A stretch of DNA of 36,501 nt from DATKDU01 sp035512595 (GCA_035512595.1 DATKDU010000395.1:1-36501); one strand, 5' to 3'. Counted from the first letter of the stretch, positions 1 to 8,190 are shown. The notes: generated by a model not told the origin, from the letters alone. Translations and numbers: made by a program.

Positions 1-860
1 TCGTGCGGCTTGCCGAAGCTGGGGTAATAGCCGCCGCGGATGAGCTGCGTCAACGGCTTGCTGTGGCAATCGGCGGTAAAGATGTTGAACAGCTCATCCA
101 TGCACATGCCGAACGGGTTCACCTGGCCGTGGGTGAACTGCTCGATTCGCGAGCCGTCGAGCTGGAAGCGGAACGTGTTGCCGCTTTGCATGTGGACCTC
201 GTGTCCATCGGCCCCTTTGACGCGGCTGTCGTTGTTAAAGCCGTGGCAGGCGTAGACCCAGCCGTCGAACCCGCGGCGCATGGCGTTGATCATTCCGTGC
301 GTGTCGCGGGTGTGGTCGAACGGCCCGTAGAGCTTCGTCCGCTTGTCGCACTTGCCGTCGCCGTCGGTATCCTCGAAGTGGGTGATGTCGGGAATGCTGT
401 AGGCGACGCAGCCCCCTTTCCAGGGGTAGATTCCCATCGGAATGTTGAGGCCATCGGCAAAGACCGTCACCTTCTCGAACCGGCCGTCGCCGTCGGTGTC
501 TTCCAGGACGCGAATCGAGTCGCGCCCCGGCTTATCGAGCGGAGCGGCATACGGGTACTCAACCGTGCAGGTGAGCCAGATCCGCCCCTTCTCGTCGAAC
601 GCCATATTGAGCGGCTTCTGAATGTCCGGCTCGGCGGCGACGAGCTGAATCTCAAAGCCTTCCGGCAGCTTGAACAGCTTCTGCTCCTCCTCCGGCTTGA
701 GCCACGGCGTGGGGCGCACACCGGCGGCGAAGGGATCGTCTTGGGCGCGCGTGGTACTCACCGCTGACAAGATGGCCAGGGTCGCAAGCAGCGCGATTGC
801 AAATTGCCGGGCACCCGCGTCAGCGGGTCGGCGGATTGCGGAGTGGGGGCAATGGAGCAT
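1..860 (-). CDS. PVC-type membrane-bound dehydrogenase/heme-binding protein, N-terminal part (partial)
   Basis: The reading frame runs off the left edge, so only about 286 N-terminal residues are visible. ATG at 860 follows an in-frame TGA and gives a hydrophobic stretch (FAIALLATLAILSAV) ending in TTRAQDD, which looks like a signal peptide. The mature part starts with WLKPEEEQKLFKLPEGFEIQ and continues with FEDTDGDGKCDKRTKLYGPF, GRFEKVTVFADGLNIPMG and QSGNTFRFQLDGSRIEQFTH. These are the blades of the TIGR02604/PVC-type beta-propeller domain that is greatly expanded in planctomycetes. In the family a HEAT-like region and a CxxCH cytochrome domain usually follow, but here they lie outside the window. 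The protein is probably exported and involved in extracellular or periplasmic carbohydrate oxidation; the substrate is unknown. It is divergent from the gene at 974. Confidence 0.85.
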   Translation of the reverse strand, partial: MLHCPHSAIRRPADAGARQFAIALLATLAILSAVSTTRAQDDPFAAGVRPTPWLKPEEEQKLFKLPEGFEIQLVAAEPDIQKPLNMAFDEKGRIWLTCTVEYPYAAPLDKPGRDSIRVLEDTDGDGRFEKVTVFADGLNIPMGIYPWKGGCVAYSIPDITHFEDTDGDGKCDKRTKLYGPFDHTRDTHGMINAMRRGFDGWVYACHGFNNDSRVKGADGHEVHMQSGNTFRFQLDGSRIEQFTHGQVNPFGMCMDELFNIFTADCHSKPLTQLIRGGYYPSFGKPH

Positions 861-973
861 CGGTGTTCAGTTCGCGGATGGTGGTTCGGCTGGCGAAGCC
901 TTCCATGATAGCCGGCGCTGGTGGAAGTGACCAATCGAGGAACAACCAGGATCGGGCGGATTACAATGGCCGG

Positions 974-1378
974 ATGGACTCTGCCCAGCTCATGCATCAT
1001 ATCGACACCCAGCTCTCCCACGTCTGGATGGTCCGCGCGTTCCTCAAGCACAGCGAGGAAGCGGCCGAGGATGACGAATTGGCGGAGGTCCATCGCGAGC
1101 TGTACGACTTCATGCTAGCCCTCGGCGGGCCGTTCAAGGAGGGGGATGCCGAGGAGTATCTGCGTCTGGCGCGGAAGAAGTTCAGCAAGCTCAAGAAGGC
1201 GACCGAGCTGTTCGTCGAGATTCAGCCCGAGGTGTCGCAGCACACGAATTTCTTCATGGCGGCGGCGAGCTTGCGCGCGGCCGTGGGGGAGGTGGAGAGG
1301 CTGTTGGTGGGGAAGGGCCAAATCGCGAGCATGGCAAAGGGGGAGAGAGGGCGAGAGGGCGAGAGGGAGAGCAGTTGA
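974..1378 (+). CDS. Conserved hypothetical helical protein (134 aa)
   Basis: The preferred start is ATG 974 (MDSAQLMHHIDTQLSHVWMV). An in-frame ATG at 797 would overlap the 5' end of the divergent PVC-type gene and encodes a low-quality Arg-rich segment. The protein is charged, all-helical by appearance, with no signal peptide or membrane segment; motifs such as LKHSEEAAEDDELAEVHREL and FSKLKKATELFVEIQPEVSQ suggest a small helical bundle. I do not recognise a function. The last 12 or so residues (GERGREGERESS) are encoded by a purine-rich repeat that begins at about 1336, so the natural C terminus was probably around GKGQIASMA and the repeat has extended the frame. Confidence 0.7.
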   Translation: MDSAQLMHHIDTQLSHVWMVRAFLKHSEEAAEDDELAEVHRELYDFMLALGGPFKEGDAEEYLRLARKKFSKLKKATELFVEIQPEVSQHTNFFMAAASLRAAVGEVERLLVGKGQIASMAKGERGREGERESS

Positions 1379-1418
1379 GCGGTTTCGCTTCATTCTCCCC
1401 CGCTCCCTTTCTCCCACT
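1336..1418. repeat. Purine/pyrimidine word repeat between convergent genes
   Basis: Tandem degenerate gggagag/gggcgag words on the left (1336-1369) face a pyrimidine-rich arm of ctccc words on the right (1391-1418), so the transcript can fold into a long imperfect hairpin. It spans the stop codon of the upstream gene (1376-1378) and touches the stop of the convergent sulfatase gene (1418-1420). The same word type recurs at 22551-22632. It may act as a bidirectional terminator, but there is no T tract. Confidence 0.5.
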
Positions 1419-2908
1419 CACTTGGCTTTCTTCGCCTTGCCCCCTTTCGCGGCGCCCGCCGCTGGAAACTTCCACTCCTCGCTCGGCCGGTACGCTTCCT
1501 TCATCGCCGCCGTCGCTTTGGCGACGACCTCGGGATGCTCGGCGGCCGCGTCGCGCTCCTCGCCGATGTCGGTGGACAAGTCATACAGCCGCAGCGGCGT
1601 GCTGATCGGCTGCTGCACGGCCTTCCATTTGCCCATCCGCACCGCCTGGCCGCCGCTCCGCTCGTAAAAGGCCCAGTAGAGATAGTCGTGCTGCTTTTGC
1701 TGATCCGGCTTTCCCACCAGCGTCGGCGTCAGCGACACGCCATCCATGTCCGTTGGGACTTTTTCGATCACGCCGGCTAGTTCCGCCAGCGTCGGCAGGA
1801 TGTCGGCAAAGTAGCCCACGTGATCGCTCGTGCCGCCCGCCGCAATCTTTCCCGGCCAGCGGGCGATCGTCGGCACGCGAATGCCGCCGTCGGTCAGGTC
1901 GCGTTTGATCCCCTTCAGCAGCCCATTGGAATCGTTGAATTGCGGGTCGTTTCCTCCCTCGGCGTGCGGACCGTTGTCCGAAGAGAAGAAGACGAGCGTG
2001 TTGTCATCGACGCCGAGTTCCTTGAGCCTGGCCATCACGCGGCCGATGTCCCTATCCATCCGCGTGATCATCGCCGCGTGAGCTTTTTGCGGCTCGGGCC
2101 AATCCTTGTCGGCATAGGGGCCGAGATCCGGGACTTCCATCCCTTTCTGGCGGGCCTCGTTGTTGGCGTGTGGAATCGTAAGGGCCAGGTACAAAAAGAA
2201 CGGCTTGTCCTTTTGGCTCTCAATCCACCGAATCGCCTCGCCGGCAATCAGATCGTGACTGTACTGTGCTTTGGTCGTCGCGACGCCGCCGCCAAAGTCG
2301 CCGTCGCCGGGGACGACGTTCTGGAGCGCAAACCGCTCCTCGTTCTTCATCAGGAACGCCGGGTAGTAGTTGTGAGCGTGGTGCTGGTCGAGGTAGCCGA
2401 AGAAAGCATCGAAGCCCTGCCGCGTCGGGACGCCGCTGGAACCTTCGTGCCCTAGCCCCCATTTGCCGAACAGAGCGGTCGCGTAACCGGCACTCTTGAG
2501 CACTTCCGCCACCGTCACCTCCTCTGGCCGCAGGTTCTGCTTGGAATTGCCCCGGATCGAGCAGTGCCCAGTGTGGTACCCGGTCATCAGCACGCAGCGC
2601 GATGGGGCGCAGACCGTGCTGCCGGCATAAAAATCGGTGAAGCGCATCCCCTCGCGCGCCAGCCGGTCGAGGTTCGGCGTCTGAATTTGCTTCTGTCCGA
2701 AGCAGCCGACGTCGCCATAGCCGAGGTCGTCCGCCAGGATGAGGACGACGTTAGGCCGCGGCGGTTCGGCGGCAGACACGTGCCATACCACGACATGGAG
2801 CGTGAAAAGCGAACAGACCAATGCGAGCCCGTGGTGCGGCCAGGTCCGCAGACTCGCGACTCGATTTGGCAGGACGCCTATGGCAGGGCGGGCAATATGG
2901 CCAAGCAT
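1418..2908 (-). CDS. Secreted arylsulfatase (formylglycine sulfatase family)
   Basis: A 496-aa sulfatase if started at ATG 2908 (MLGHIARPAIGVLPN); an in-frame start at 3004 would add an implausible Arg-rich extension. A hydrophobic signal (LALVCSLFTLHVVVWHVSAA) precedes the catalytic domain. The metal-binding start of the fold is NVVLILADDLGYGDVGCFG. The formylglycine signature is VCAPSRCVLMTG, with Cys100 counted from ATG 2908 as the residue to be oxidised; GYHTGHCSIRGN follows directly. Later motifs typical of the family are FFLYLALTIPHANNE and FFSSDNGPHAEGG. It would hydrolyse sulfate esters, probably of algal or host polysaccharides, outside the cytoplasm after activation by a formylglycine-generating enzyme or anaerobic maturase. 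It lies 105 bp downstream of the Gfo/Idh/MocA gene on the same strand. The C terminus is Lys/Ala-rich (GGKAKKAK). Confidence 0.93.
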   Translation of the reverse strand: MLGHIARPAIGVLPNRVASLRTWPHHGLALVCSLFTLHVVVWHVSAAEPPRPNVVLILADDLGYGDVGCFGQKQIQTPNLDRLAREGMRFTDFYAGSTVCAPSRCVLMTGYHTGHCSIRGNSKQNLRPEEVTVAEVLKSAGYATALFGKWGLGHEGSSGVPTRQGFDAFFGYLDQHHAHNYYPAFLMKNEERFALQNVVPGDGDFGGGVATTKAQYSHDLIAGEAIRWIESQKDKPFFLYLALTIPHANNEARQKGMEVPDLGPYADKDWPEPQKAHAAMITRMDRDIGRVMARLKELGVDDNTLVFFSSDNGPHAEGGNDPQFNDSNGLLKGIKRDLTDGGIRVPTIARWPGKIAAGGTSDHVGYFADILPTLAELAGVIEKVPTDMDGVSLTPTLVGKPDQQKQHDYLYWAFYERSGGQAVRMGKWKAVQQPISTPLRLYDLSTDIGEERDAAAEHPEVVAKATAAMKEAYRPSEEWKFPAAGAAKGGKAKKAK

Positions 2909-3013
2909 GGTCGATCGGACTCCGGAAGAAACGAAAGGATGCCGACGAATTCTGCGCCGTCGCGCGGCGACGGTCAAACGGCTTGTCTCGAAACTCTCGG
3001 GCAAGCGGTCCTC

Positions 3014-4303
3014 CTAACCAACATTCCACTTCTCCCGCGGCTCGCGAGTGAGCAGCCCATTGGCCTCGTCGTCGCCGGCAAATCGCTCCTTCACCGGGTC
3101 CCACTTCAGCGGCCGGCGGAGTCGGTAACCGAGATTGCCGAGGTGACAGATCGTGGCCGAGCGGTGCCCCGTTTCGGCCATGCAGATGCAGTCCTTCTTG
3201 TCGCGGATGCAATCCAGCCAGTTGCCGCGGTGATCGGTCGAGGGATAGACGCGGCGGGCGTTTTCAGGGAGCGGCTCGGACAGGATCGAATCGGGCTGGC
3301 TCGAAATGCCGCTGCGGCTGACGAGGATTTTTCCATCCGATCCTTCGAAGACGCAGTCGGCCCGCACGTCCCCCTCGAACTCGTTGTGGATCATGGTAAT
3401 GCCGCTGGCGTAGATGAACTTGAGCCCCGACTCCTTGGCGGAATCTTCCGGCGGGATGATTTCGACCGGGCCGCTATTGTCCATTTCCATGGCCCACTGC
3501 GCGATGTCGAAGTGGTGCGCCCCCATGTCGGCCATCGCGCCGCCGGCATACTCGCGGTAGTTCCGCCAGGCGGGGAAGTGCTTGTGGACCCCCTTGGGGC
3601 AGAGGATCTCGTTGTACCCTCGCTCAGGGGCCGGCCCGAGCCACGCGTCCCAGTCAGTGCCGGCGGGGATCTCTTCCGTCGGCAGGTCGCACGGCTTGGA
3701 CGGCCCGCCGACGCCGATGCGGATCGTGTGCAGCTTGCCGATTCGCCCATTCCAAACGTACTCGACCGCTTTGCGAAAATGGCCGCCAAACTCGCTCCGC
3801 TGCTGACTGCCGGTCTGAAAGACGACGCCCGCCTTCTTCACAACGCTTGCGATCTGCCGACCTTCCGCTACGTTTTGCGTCAGCGGCTTCTCGCAGTAGA
3901 TGTGCTTTCCCGCGCGGGCCGCCAGGATGCAGGAAATCGCGTGCCAGTGGTCCGGCGTGGCGATCACAACCGCATCGAGCCCCGGCAGCGCCAGCAGCTC
4001 GCGAAAGTCGGCCAGTGCCATGACCCCCTTGTAAGTGCCGCTCTTGGTCGGCTCGGCATACCGCTTCTCGACTGTTTCGACCGCGTCGTCGAGCCGCTCC
4101 TTGACCACGTCGCAGACGGCGACGACCTCGACGTTATCGCGACCGAGCAGATTCCCCAGGTGCCCGCGTCCCATCGTCCCTACGCCGATGAAGCCGACAT
4201 TGAGCCGCTCGCTGGGAGCCTGAGCCCTTGCTAACGGCGACCAGATCCAGGGAGCAAGCGACGCGGCGACAGCCGTTTGGACGAACGAGCGACGGGTGAG
4301 CAT
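3014..4303 (-). CDS. Tat-exported Gfo/Idh/MocA family oxidoreductase
   Basis: 429 aa from ATG 4303. The N terminus MLTRRSFVQTAVAASLAP is a twin-arginine signal with a cleavage region LARAQAP. The mature protein starts with a Rossmann fold (LNVGFIGVGTMGRGHLGN, about residues 35-51), has the ATPDHWH motif near 115-121 and the family catalytic-lysine motif CEKPLTQN (residues 137-144). The second domain contains GGAMADMGAHHFDIAQWAME, the typical C-terminal half of the planctomycete exported branch. It is expected to be an NAD(P)-dependent sugar or polyol oxidoreductase, cofactor carried through Tat with the folded enzyme; the substrate cannot be told. Starting upstream at 4573 would overlap the 82-aa gene and encode a shadow sequence, so that start is rejected. 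It is probably cotranscribed with the 82-aa gene and perhaps the sulfatase. Confidence 0.92.
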   Translation of the reverse strand: MLTRRSFVQTAVAASLAPWIWSPLARAQAPSERLNVGFIGVGTMGRGHLGNLLGRDNVEVVAVCDVVKERLDDAVETVEKRYAEPTKSGTYKGVMALADFRELLALPGLDAVVIATPDHWHAISCILAARAGKHIYCEKPLTQNVAEGRQIASVVKKAGVVFQTGSQQRSEFGGHFRKAVEYVWNGRIGKLHTIRIGVGGPSKPCDLPTEEIPAGTDWDAWLGPAPERGYNEILCPKGVHKHFPAWRNYREYAGGAMADMGAHHFDIAQWAMEMDNSGPVEIIPPEDSAKESGLKFIYASGITMIHNEFEGDVRADCVFEGSDGKILVSRSGISSQPDSILSEPLPENARRVYPSTDHRGNWLDCIRDKKDCICMAETGHRSATICHLGNLGYRLRRPLKWDPVKERFAGDDEANGLLTREPREKWNVG

Positions 4304-4337
4304 GGGGGTGGACCCTTTCAGGATTCTTTGCGATGAC

Positions 4338-4586
4338 TTAGCCTGCCTTTTCCACTGGCGGCTCTCTTTCGGCGCTGCGATGGGCAGCCAGCGCACGGCT
4401 ATAAAGCTCCGGCAAGTAATTGGCCAGCGGCCAGAACTCCGCGAGTAGCTCGCGCCGGGCGATCGCGGGCATCTTGACGAACTGGGCCAGGATCTCGTCC
4501 GCCCGCTCCTGAGGCGTCGCCCCTTCGGCAGCATAGGCCGACGACAAAGCGTGCAGCTCCAGCCAGAACTCATTCGGCGTTTTCAT
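4338..4586 (-). CDS. Small conserved hypothetical protein (82 aa)
   Basis: Starts at ATG 4586 with a G-rich element (gggggt) just upstream, and ends 34 bp before the Tat-exported oxidoreductase, same strand. The sequence is soluble, helical and acidic in the middle (FWLELHALSSAYAAEGATP, QERADEILAQFVKMPAIARR, ELLAEFWPLANYLPELYSR). There is no motif I can assign to a function. Its coherent amphipathic composition and the absence of frame-shadow character (few Arg/Ser runs) argue that it is real. It is the probable first gene of the transcript running to the sulfatase. Confidence 0.65.
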   Translation of the reverse strand: MKTPNEFWLELHALSSAYAAEGATPQERADEILAQFVKMPAIARRELLAEFWPLANYLPELYSRALAAHRSAEREPPVEKAG

Positions 4587-4882
4587 ACATACCCCCGTTC
4601 AGCCGCTGCATCTTCCCGCGCCACGATGGCGAATCAAGCACGGACGCGGCGATTTCAGAGGTGGCTGGCCCGGAATGTGGCTATCGACTGGGTTGGGTCC
4701 CCTTGGTCCCCTTGTCCCGCCGGACCCCATTTGACAAGATAAGGGGCTTCACCAAAACGACTTAGGCCGACGTGGCGCGACGAGTGTCCGCCTGCGGCCA
4801 GTCTGCTGGCCGGCAATGCCGGCACTCGGTCCCCGCTGGTGCGAGGCGGCCGAACAGTATTCCCCCGAGGAGTTTTCGATCG
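4587..4882 (+). promoter_or_regulatory. Upstream region of rpsD with candidate -35 box and leader hairpins
   Basis: This stretch of nearly 300 bases carries no convincing gene. TTGACA at 4731-4736 is a perfect -35 box on the rpsD strand, but no good -10 box sits 16-18 bp downstream. The later part (4798-4823) holds short inverted repeats, including gccggcaatgccggc at 4809-4823, that would fold in the rpsD leader. Ribosomal protein S4 is often autoregulated through its leader in other bacteria, so an RNA control element is possible, but I see no recognisable S4 motif. Confidence 0.3.
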
Positions 4883-5494
4883 ATGGCTCGTTATCACGGT
4901 CCCAAAGCCCGCATCAACCGCCGCCTGGGCGCACTCATTTACGAGACGCACGGCGCCTCCAAGGCCCTGGAACGCCGTGAGAATCCGCCGGGCATGCACG
5001 TCAAGGGCGGACGCAAGCTCTCCAACTGGGGAAAAGCATCCGCCGAGAAGCAGAAGATCAAGCACTTTTACGGCCTGGGGGAGCGGCAGCTTCGCCGCTA
5101 CTACCACATGGTCCGGTCGAAGAAGGGGAACACGGGCGAGCAGCTTCTGTCGCTGTGCGAGCGGCGGCTCGATAACGTCGTTCGCCGCGCCGGCTACACC
5201 AAGACCCGCCCGCAGGCCCGCCAGGGAATCGTCCACGGCCACTTCTACGTCAACGGCGTCAAGGTCACCAGCCCTTCGTATCTGCTCCGCCCCGGCGACG
5301 TGATCACCGTCAGGCCCAAAGAGCCGATTTACAACCTCTACAAGGAAGCCAACGAGGGGAGCAGCACCAACACGCCGGACTGGATCACGTTTGATTCCGA
5401 GACCCTGCGAGCGACCATGCAGGGGCTGCCAGGCCCCAGCGACGTCAGCCTGCCGGTCGAAGTCAACATCGTGGTCGAGTTCCTGGCGCGGTAG
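4883..5494 (+). CDS. rpsD: 30S ribosomal protein S4 (uS4)
   Basis: 203 aa, the usual S4 length. ATG 4883 is chosen because gaggag (4867-4872) sits upstream and MARYHGPKARINRRLGALIY is the standard S4 N terminus; the longer frame from 4772 is not conserved in character. The N terminus lacks the CxxC cysteines, so it is the zinc-free (C-) form. The S4 RNA-binding domain is visible (CERRLDNVVRRAGYTKTRPQ, then HGHFYVNGVKV and LRPGDVITVR, roughly residues 90-155). S4 nucleates 16S rRNA folding and 30S assembly. The gene is not in an alpha operon with rpsM/rpsK/rpoA here; it stands before a flavoprotein gene, separated by a hairpin. Confidence 0.97.
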   Translation: MARYHGPKARINRRLGALIYETHGASKALERRENPPGMHVKGGRKLSNWGKASAEKQKIKHFYGLGERQLRRYYHMVRSKKGNTGEQLLSLCERRLDNVVRRAGYTKTRPQARQGIVHGHFYVNGVKVTSPSYLLRPGDVITVRPKEPIYNLYKEANEGSSTNTPDWITFDSETLRATMQGLPGPSDVSLPVEVNIVVEFLAR

Positions 5495-5501
5495 GCCACC
5501 T

Positions 5502-5534
5502 TGTAAAACCGCGACCAGTGGTCGCGGCTTTACA
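5502..5534. repeat. Perfect hairpin between rpsD and lpdA
   Basis: The stem ccgcgacc/ggtcgcgg has an agt loop and is extended by tgtaaa and tttaca at the feet. It lies in the 51-bp gap, 8 bp after the rpsD stop and just before the gagg of lpdA. It may attenuate or process the transcript. Its GTAA foot and shape resemble the REP-like hairpins elsewhere in the window, so a repeat origin is also possible. Confidence 0.75.
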
Positions 5535-5545
5535 GCGAGGATGCT

Positions 5546-6988
5546 ATGCACACCCCACTCCTTGTCCTCGGCGGTGGTCCCGGCGGTTACGCGGCGGCGT
5601 TCTACGCGGCCGATGAAGGGATGGAGGTGACGCTGGTCGAGGCCGAGCCGCGGCTGGGCGGCACGTGCCTGCTGCGCGGCTGCATTCCTTCCAAAGCCCT
5701 CCTCCACGTCGCCCGCGTCATTTCCGAGGTCGATGAGCTGAAGCAAGGCTGGGGGGTCGATTTCGGTGCGGCGAAAATCGACGTTCGCAAGGTCGCCGAA
5801 CGCAAGGAAGCGATCATCACCAAGCTCTCCGGCGGACTTAAGGCTATCGCCAAGAGCCGCAAGGTGAAGGTGATCCACGCCCGCGGCACGTTCGAGGACT
5901 CGACGACGCTCAGACTCGAAGGGAGCGACGCGTCGATCCCCGAAGGGGGCAAGCTGACCTTTGACCATTGCATCCTGGCCACCGGCTCGACGCCGGCAAT
6001 GCCGGAGGCGTTCAACGTCGGCTCCGACCGGGTGATGGACTCGACCGGCGCTCTCAACCTGGCGGACGTCCCCGAGAAGCTGCTCGTCATCGGCGGCGGA
6101 TACATCGGCCTGGAAATGGGGACCGTCTACGCCCAGCTTGGCTCGCAAGTGAGCGTCGTCGAGGCGCTCAGCGGCATTCTCATCAACGCCGATCGCGATC
6201 TGGTCAAGCCACTGCACAAGCACCTGGACAAGCTCTTTGGGGGCCGCATCTTTCTCGACACCAAGGTCGGCTCGCTCGGCATTCGCGGCGACAAAGTCGA
6301 AGTCGCCTACGAAGGCCCCGGCAAGTACGGCACCGAGCAGTACGACCGCGTGCTGGTCGCCGTCGGCCGCCGGCCCAACAGCGGCGGCCTGGGCCTGGAA
6401 AACACGCAGGTGCAGGTGAGCGACAAGGGCTTCGTCGTCATCGACAAGGCGCAGCGGACGAGCGACGAGCACATCCTGGCGATCGGCGACGTGGCGGGCG
6501 AGCCGATGCTGGCCCACAAGGCGTCGCACGAAGCGCGCGTCGCCGTGGAAGCGGTCCTGGGCAAGCCGGCCGAGTTCGACAAGCTGTGCATTCCGGCCGT
6601 CGTGTTCACCGATCCGGAGCTGGCCTGGGCCGGCCTGACCGAGCAGGACGCCAAGCGCGACGGCCGCAACATCGAGATCGCCCTGTACCCCTGGGCCGCC
6701 AGCGGCAAAGCCATCGCCATCGGCCGCACCGAGGGGCTGACCAAGTGGATCATCGATCCGGAAACCGAGCGCGTCATCGGCTGCGGCATTGTCGGTCCCG
6801 GCGCGGGGGACCTGATCTCCGAGGCCGCCCTGGCGATCGAGATGGGCTGCGTCGTCCGCGACCTGACGGAAACCGTCCACCCGCATCCCACGCTCAGCGA
6901 AACGCTGATGAATGCCGGCGAGGTTTTTTTTGGCACGGCGACCGAGATCTACAAGCCGAAGCGGAAGCCGGCGAGCGGGGGGGCGTGA
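5546..6988 (+). CDS. lpdA: Dihydrolipoyl dehydrogenase (E3)
   Basis: 480 aa, a full-length class I pyridine nucleotide-disulfide oxidoreductase. The FAD site is LLVLGGGPGGYAAAFYAADE (from residue 5). The redox disulfide is GGTCLLRGCIPSK, Cys41 and Cys46. A second nucleotide fold is LLVIGGGYIGLEMGTVYAQL for NAD, and ILAIGDVAGEPMLAHKA binds FAD. The C-terminal HPHPTLSE carries the catalytic pair His447 and Glu452 by comparison with E. coli Lpd His444/Glu449. It reoxidises the lipoyl groups of 2-oxoacid dehydrogenases or the glycine cleavage system; no E1/E2 gene is adjacent. ATG 5546 follows gagg. The last residues (PASGGA) and the TGA stop lie inside a G-rich hairpin repeat (6967-6998), so the 3' end was reshaped by the repeat. 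Confidence 0.95.
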   Translation: MHTPLLVLGGGPGGYAAAFYAADEGMEVTLVEAEPRLGGTCLLRGCIPSKALLHVARVISEVDELKQGWGVDFGAAKIDVRKVAERKEAIITKLSGGLKAIAKSRKVKVIHARGTFEDSTTLRLEGSDASIPEGGKLTFDHCILATGSTPAMPEAFNVGSDRVMDSTGALNLADVPEKLLVIGGGYIGLEMGTVYAQLGSQVSVVEALSGILINADRDLVKPLHKHLDKLFGGRIFLDTKVGSLGIRGDKVEVAYEGPGKYGTEQYDRVLVAVGRRPNSGGLGLENTQVQVSDKGFVVIDKAQRTSDEHILAIGDVAGEPMLAHKASHEARVAVEAVLGKPAEFDKLCIPAVVFTDPELAWAGLTEQDAKRDGRNIEIALYPWAASGKAIAIGRTEGLTKWIIDPETERVIGCGIVGPGAGDLISEAALAIEMGCVVRDLTETVHPHPTLSETLMNAGEVFFGTATEIYKPKRKPASGGA

Positions 6989-6998
6989 GCCCCCTGAT
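6967..6998. repeat. G-rich hairpin repeat, copy 1
   Basis: The hairpin core gggggc-gtga-gccccc is preceded by ccggcgagcgg and followed by ctgat. A near copy occurs in the opposite orientation at 23502-23531, differing by one substitution and one extra G over about 31 bp. The loop contains the lpdA stop codon (6986-6988). Confidence 0.7.
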
Positions 6999-7062
6999 GG
7001 GCCGGTTCACAACAGAAAAACGGCCGGCCGCCGGTCCCGTCCCGAGCGGGCGCTTTGCCGGG

Positions 7063-7704
7063 CTACAGTTCAATCACTGCTGCGACAATCTTGTAACACA
7101 GCTCAGGCTTCGATCCATCGCGAGGAGCCCAAGGTTTTGCCAGACTGACCGTAAGAAGGCTCTTGCTACTAACTTGGTCTCCACTTTCCAGTCGGCGCGT
7201 AATCGTGGCGTCGGTAATTTTGAGGTAATATTCATTTCCAGCGGCGTCTTCCAATCGCGCGCGCCAGCGACGTTCGTCCCAATAGTCGTGTTCAAATCTC
7301 AGTTTTCGAGGTTTGACTAGTTGAAGCGACGCCCACTCCAACGGCGACAGCCTTTCAAGCACGCGCGGCGATACCCGGTCGTCGGTGCTATGAAGGATTG
7401 GTGTGGAATTGTCGCAGTAACTTGCCAGGTCAGATTTGCGGAACCGTCCGACGATGGACCAGTCCCACGTCTTAATGATCCGATTCTCGCGTTGAAACCG
7501 TGGTGTGTCACGGGGCCGCACGAGATCGACTTCAATGATGTCAAGGAGCGTGAGGAACTTGCCCCCAATCAGGCATCTTGCCGTTGGAATGGCGTCCACG
7601 TCGCGGGGGATTGGTCGAATCCACTCGCCGGAATCCAAGTCGATGCCTGCGACACACTGCCCGCCCGGCCTCTCCGAATTCGCCAGACAAACGAGGCGTG
7701 TCAT
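7063..7704 (-). CDS. Dual OB-fold (DuOB-like) protein
   Basis: 213 aa from ATG 7704 with gggaag upstream. The N terminus RLVCLANSERPGGQCVAGID followed by SGEWIRPIPRD is the signature I associate with the dual OB-containing domain; the first OB-like half contains GGKFLTLLDIIEVDLVRP. The second half (WDERRWRARLEDAAGNEYYL, then SLLTVSLAKPW) looks like a beta-barrel too. There are no membrane segments. OB folds usually bind nucleic acid or nucleotides, so a recognition role for the adjacent DUF488 enzymes is an inference. It is the last gene of a three-gene operon, 15 bp after the second DUF488 gene. The operon looks less GC-rich than rpsD/lpdA, by eye. Confidence 0.75.
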   Translation of the reverse strand: MTRLVCLANSERPGGQCVAGIDLDSGEWIRPIPRDVDAIPTARCLIGGKFLTLLDIIEVDLVRPRDTPRFQRENRIIKTWDWSIVGRFRKSDLASYCDNSTPILHSTDDRVSPRVLERLSPLEWASLQLVKPRKLRFEHDYWDERRWRARLEDAAGNEYYLKITDATITRRLESGDQVSSKSLLTVSLAKPWAPRDGSKPELCYKIVAAVIEL

Positions 7705-7719
7705 GCAGCCGTCTCTTCC

Positions 7720-8190
7720 CTATAGATGTTGAATATCTACGTTGCCCCAATGGGCCTGGAGATGCTCGGCAACCAGTCGTCGATGGCAGTGTTCGGCTGT
7801 CGGCTCGCTGCAAAGCAGGCAAGCATGGTCAAGTTCCTCAGCACTCAACGCCGTGTCTGGCCGACGCTCGTTCATCAAATCCTGAAACCGCCGCTCGTAT
7901 TCCGCCCAGTCGATCCGATGTTTCTTGTACGCGTCGAGAATATCCTTAGTGGGAGCCAGGTTGGGGTCGTGAACATACTCGATTCCCGCGATAGTCCGGA
8001 GAAAATACTGCAAGTCGCGCTTCTTTGTGAATCCGGCAAGCTGAGATACGTTGTTCAGCCGCGTATCGACCAGTCGCCGCACTCCAGCTCGCTGGAGCCT
8101 CTCGAAAAATTCCTTGGCCGATTTGCCCGTGAAACCGATCGTGAATAGCGTAACAGTGTTGCTTTGTTCGATTGTCGCCGTATCGTTCAT
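7720..8190 (-). CDS. DUF488 family protein, second copy
   Basis: 156 aa. The family core starts with LFTIGFTGKSAKEFFERLQR, then VRRLVDTRLNNVSQLAGF. The C-terminal motif ACLLCSEPTAEHCHRRLVAE contains the family pattern C-x-E-...-C-H-R (Cys127, Glu129, Cys135, His136, Arg137). Such Cys/His/Arg clusters are expected to be catalytic or to bind a metal or nucleic acid, but the biochemical activity of DUF488 is not known to me. ATG 8190 overlaps the stop of the upstream DUF488 gene by four bases (ATGA), with aaggag seven bases upstream, so the two are translationally coupled. The two DUF488 proteins are diverged, not a recent duplication. Confidence 0.88.
   Translation of the reverse strand: MNDTATIEQSNTVTLFTIGFTGKSAKEFFERLQRAGVRRLVDTRLNNVSQLAGFTKKRDLQYFLRTIAGIEYVHDPNLAPTKDILDAYKKHRIDWAEYERRFQDLMNERRPDTALSAEELDHACLLCSEPTAEHCHRRLVAEHLQAHWGNVDIQHL

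Noticed and set aside
2564..4234. 556-aa plus-strand ORF over the sulfatase and Gfo/Idh/MocA genes
   Set aside because: Antisense to recognisable proteins with catalytic motifs; no domain pattern of its own.
4655..6886. 743-aa minus-strand ORF antisense to rpsD and lpdA
   Set aside because: It is the shadow of two conserved genes; the composition (Asp, Arg, Ala, Gly rich, no motif) is typical for antisense of GC-rich codons.
5968..7320. 450-aa plus-strand ORF overlapping lpdA
   Set aside because: Very Arg/Gly/Gln-rich, out-of-frame reading of lpdA.
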